Source: Euryarchaeota archaeon UBA605 (GTDB lineage: Archaea > Thermoplasmatota > Poseidoniia > Poseidoniales > Thalassarchaeaceae). Taken from it: a stretch of 7,440 nucleotides of DNA. The position numbers and the translations under genes were made by a program. Below are positions 6,329-7,440 of this stretch, one piece after another (the stretch's first letter is position 1; each line of letters starts with the position of its first letter). Under the pieces are notes generated by a model. It was not told the origin of the DNA, ran no database searches, and was given only the letters and a program-made list of their open reading frames with translations. The stretch is from assembly GCA_002504905.1 (NCBI GenBank), contig DATY01000023.1:1-7440 (forward strand), read 5' to 3'.

Positions 6329-6340
6329 GGTAGCCTAAAT
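6323..6340. promoter_or_regulatory. palindromic candidate operator over the second binding-protein promoter
   Basis: ATTTAGG-GTAG-CCTAAAT is a perfect 7-bp inverted repeat with a 4-nt spacer, centred about 38 nt before ATG 6293 and overlapping the TATA-like box. Its core TTAGG-N4-CCTAA is shared with 2345-2358 before phnC. The half-sites resemble, from memory, those of DtxR/IdeR-type metal-repressor boxes, though the full 19-bp box is not present. Confidence 0.55.
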
Positions 6341-6357
6341 TTTTTAAAATAATTTTT

Positions 6358-6933
6358 TTATAGGCCAAATAACCATTTTGGTTTCGCAAATATCCACCTA
6401 ATCCGAGATTTTGAAGCTGTAAAAAGTTCAACTCTATGCCTCCCTACTCTTACAAATTTTATCTTTGATTTTTTTATTCTTGTTTCCCAATACTTTCTAG
6501 ATTCTTCTGGGAATGATTTTTCGAAACGTTCTGGTGTAGCCATAATTTTCCAATTTTCTAATTTGGAAATTCTATCTATAATCTCATTTCTTGCTGAATC
6601 AGAAAAAATCTCCTTTATCTCTACCATGACTTTTTCTTTCCGTTCTTCTAATTCAATTACCACTTCTTCGAAAGTCGGAATCAAGATATCTACAGATTCG
6701 CCCAATTTTTTAATTTCTGAAAAAGTCATTTTTGAAAGTTGAAACAATTCGCCATTTAATTCTATTAAGTCATCATGGTAAACAAAAACTATTCCATCCT
6801 TCGATTCTCTTATGTCAAACTCCCAGTATTTGAATTTCTTTCCATCTAGATTCTCGATAGATTCTCTTAATCCTTCTATCGTATTCTCTAGTTTAGTTCC
6901 AGAAGCCCCTAATCTATGCCCTGTATTTTTCAT
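6358..6933 (-). CDS. short glycerophosphodiester phosphodiesterase-like protein
   Basis: A GDPD-family protein (TIM-barrel phosphodiesterases that release sn-glycerol-3-phosphate from glycerophosphodiesters), 191 residues from ATG 6933. That start has GGAG at 6940-6943, 6 nt upstream; an ATG at 6945 and a TTG at 6960 are in frame but lack such a site. The N-terminal catalytic set is complete: GHR (His6, Arg7), ENT (16-18), EFD (Glu38, Asp40) and YHDD (His53). Also recognisable are DGIVFVYHDD, LIPTFEEVV (near 84-92) and VMVEIKE (near 102-108). The protein is shorter than the usual roughly 240 residues. Its basic C-terminal third (many Lys/Arg, ending KPKWLFGL) lacks the usual WTVN-like strand. 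No signal peptide is visible, so it should be cytoplasmic. It follows gpsA by 30 nt. Catalysis is likely but the substrate is unproven. Confidence 0.75.
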   Translation of the reverse strand: MKNTGHRLGASGTKLENTIEGLRESIENLDGKKFKYWEFDIRESKDGIVFVYHDDLIELNGELFQLSKMTFSEIKKLGESVDILIPTFEEVVIELEERKEKVMVEIKEIFSDSARNEIIDRISKLENWKIMATPERFEKSFPEESRKYWETRIKKSKIKFVRVGRHRVELFTASKSRIRWIFAKPKWLFGL

Positions 6934-6939
6934 AGCTTT

Positions 6940-6943
6940 CTCC
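6940..6943 (-). promoter_or_regulatory. ribosome binding site deciding the phosphodiesterase start
   Basis: On the - strand GGAG precedes ATG 6933 by 6 nt. It lies inside the frame of the longer candidates and therefore favours the shorter protein. Confidence 0.5.
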
Positions 6944-6963
6944 ATGTATTTATCTATCAAAAA

Positions 6964-7440
6964 CTAATTTTTGTAAGAAGCAACCATTGAACGTACAGCC
7001 TCTTCAACGGGTATTTCTCCATCAAGTAACTGGCTTAATGAAGATAAGAAAGGTATCTCGACATTTAATTTAGGGGCTATTTTCACAAACATTCTAGTTG
7101 CTCTAACTCCTTCAGCTACCATATGCATTTCATCTAGAGCCTCTTCTAGTGATTTTCCATAACCTAACATCTCCCCAAGTGTTCTATTTCTACTTCTTGG
7201 ACTGGTGGCAGTAACATACAGATCTCCTAGTCCAGCAGGACCAAATGCGGTTGTGGGTTCTGCCCCCATGGCATTTAGCAATCTAATCCCTTCACTAAAA
7301 CCTGCAAGTACTAATGCAGCCTTTAGATTATCTCCTCCAATACTATTTCTGAGCCCATCTACTAGACCACAGGCAAGTGCGACAGTATTCTTGAATGCCC
7401 CCCATAGTTCTGCACCCTCAGGATCATCAGCAGGAGTTAA
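6964..7440 (-). CDS. gpsA: NAD(P)-dependent glycerol-3-phosphate dehydrogenase, C-terminal part
   Basis: The frame is open from the right edge to TAG at 6964-6966, giving 158 residues of the C-terminal half; the Rossmann domain lies outside the window. A TTG at 7281 is not a start, because the reading continues upstream with conserved sequence. Family blocks are clear: ELWGAFKNTVALACGLVDGL, with the catalytic Lys in AFKN; then GGDNLKAALVLAGFSEGIRL, GPAGLGDLYVTATSPRSRNR, GKSLEEAL, VAEGV and VEIPF. The enzyme interconverts dihydroxyacetone phosphate and sn-glycerol-3-phosphate in the cytoplasm, the bacterial-type lipid backbone. In most archaea the backbone is glycerol-1-phosphate made by a different enzyme, so this gene fits the Marine Group II assignment. 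The next gene, 30 nt downstream, is a phosphodiesterase that would release the same metabolite. Confidence 0.92.
   Translation of the reverse strand, partial: LTPADDPEGAELWGAFKNTVALACGLVDGLRNSIGGDNLKAALVLAGFSEGIRLLNAMGAEPTTAFGPAGLGDLYVTATSPRSRNRTLGEMLGYGKSLEEALDEMHMVAEGVRATRMFVKIAPKLNVEIPFLSSLSQLLDGEIPVEEAVRSMVASYKN

Noticed and set aside
6341..6360. Terminator after the phosphodiesterase gene on the - strand
   Set aside because: The AT-rich stretch reads mostly as A runs with only a short TTTT on the - strand, too weak to call.
6294..6431. Upstream extension of the second binding-protein frame, 46 codons starting at TTG 6431
   Set aside because: It overlaps the end of the phosphodiesterase gene and runs through the promoter and palindrome. 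The added residues resemble no PhnD N-terminus, and ATG 6293 has a promoter at the right distance.
7279..7281. TTG at 7281 as a start codon for a 105-residue protein
   Set aside because: The frame continues to the right edge with conserved GpsA sequence, including the catalytic-Lys block, so the gene is cut by the window and does not start here.

Overview
The window reads as a piece of an AT-rich archaeal genome, most likely a marine planktonic euryarchaeon of Marine Group II (Poseidoniales) or the related Marine Group III. No rRNA or tRNA is present to prove this. The lineage call rests on four things. Bacterial-type GpsA and glycerophosphodiesterase genes sit beside archaeal-looking transcription signals. 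Some genes have TATA-like boxes about 24-28 nt before the start codon (apparently leaderless), while operon-internal genes have GGAGGTGA-type ribosome binding sites. The secreted proteins are acidic, Asp/Asn/Ser-rich and Cys-containing. Gene spacing is very tight.

Layout, left to right. Positions 1-186 are mostly non-coding or the tail of an unseen upstream gene; they hold a long inverted repeat (10-112) with two nested hairpins and a candidate promoter. On the + strand follow a lipoprotein with two tandem PhnD-like substrate-binding domains (187-2286), a PhnC-type ATPase (2389-3123) and a PhnE-type permease (3120-4016). Together they form a complete phosphonate/phosphite/phosphate-family ABC importer, which ends in a T8 tract. 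On the - strand, read from the right edge, come the C-terminal part of gpsA (running off the window), a short glycerophosphodiester phosphodiesterase-like gene (6358-6933), a second, single-domain PhnD-like protein with an N-terminal membrane anchor (5244-6293), and a glucose/sorbosone dehydrogenase-like lipoprotein (4023-5207). The two strands converge with 6 bp between stop codons.

How the genes may work together (inference): both binding proteins probably serve the single PhnC/PhnE core. The orphan binding protein on the - strand shares with phnC a near-identical palindrome, TTAGG-N4-CCTAA, centred about 38 nt before each start codon, which suggests one regulator for both. gpsA and the phosphodiesterase form a glycerol-3-phosphate module. 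The dehydrogenase-like gene appears co-transcribed with the second binding protein. The substrate of the transporter cannot be read from the sequence; phosphonate-family membership is a family assignment only.

The most unusual items are the fused two-domain binding protein whose second domain has lost ligand-loop residues, the shared palindrome, the conserved cysteine pattern of the binding proteins, and the inverted-repeat element at the left edge. No mobile element, CRISPR array or RNA gene was recognised. No gap between genes exceeds 300 bases.
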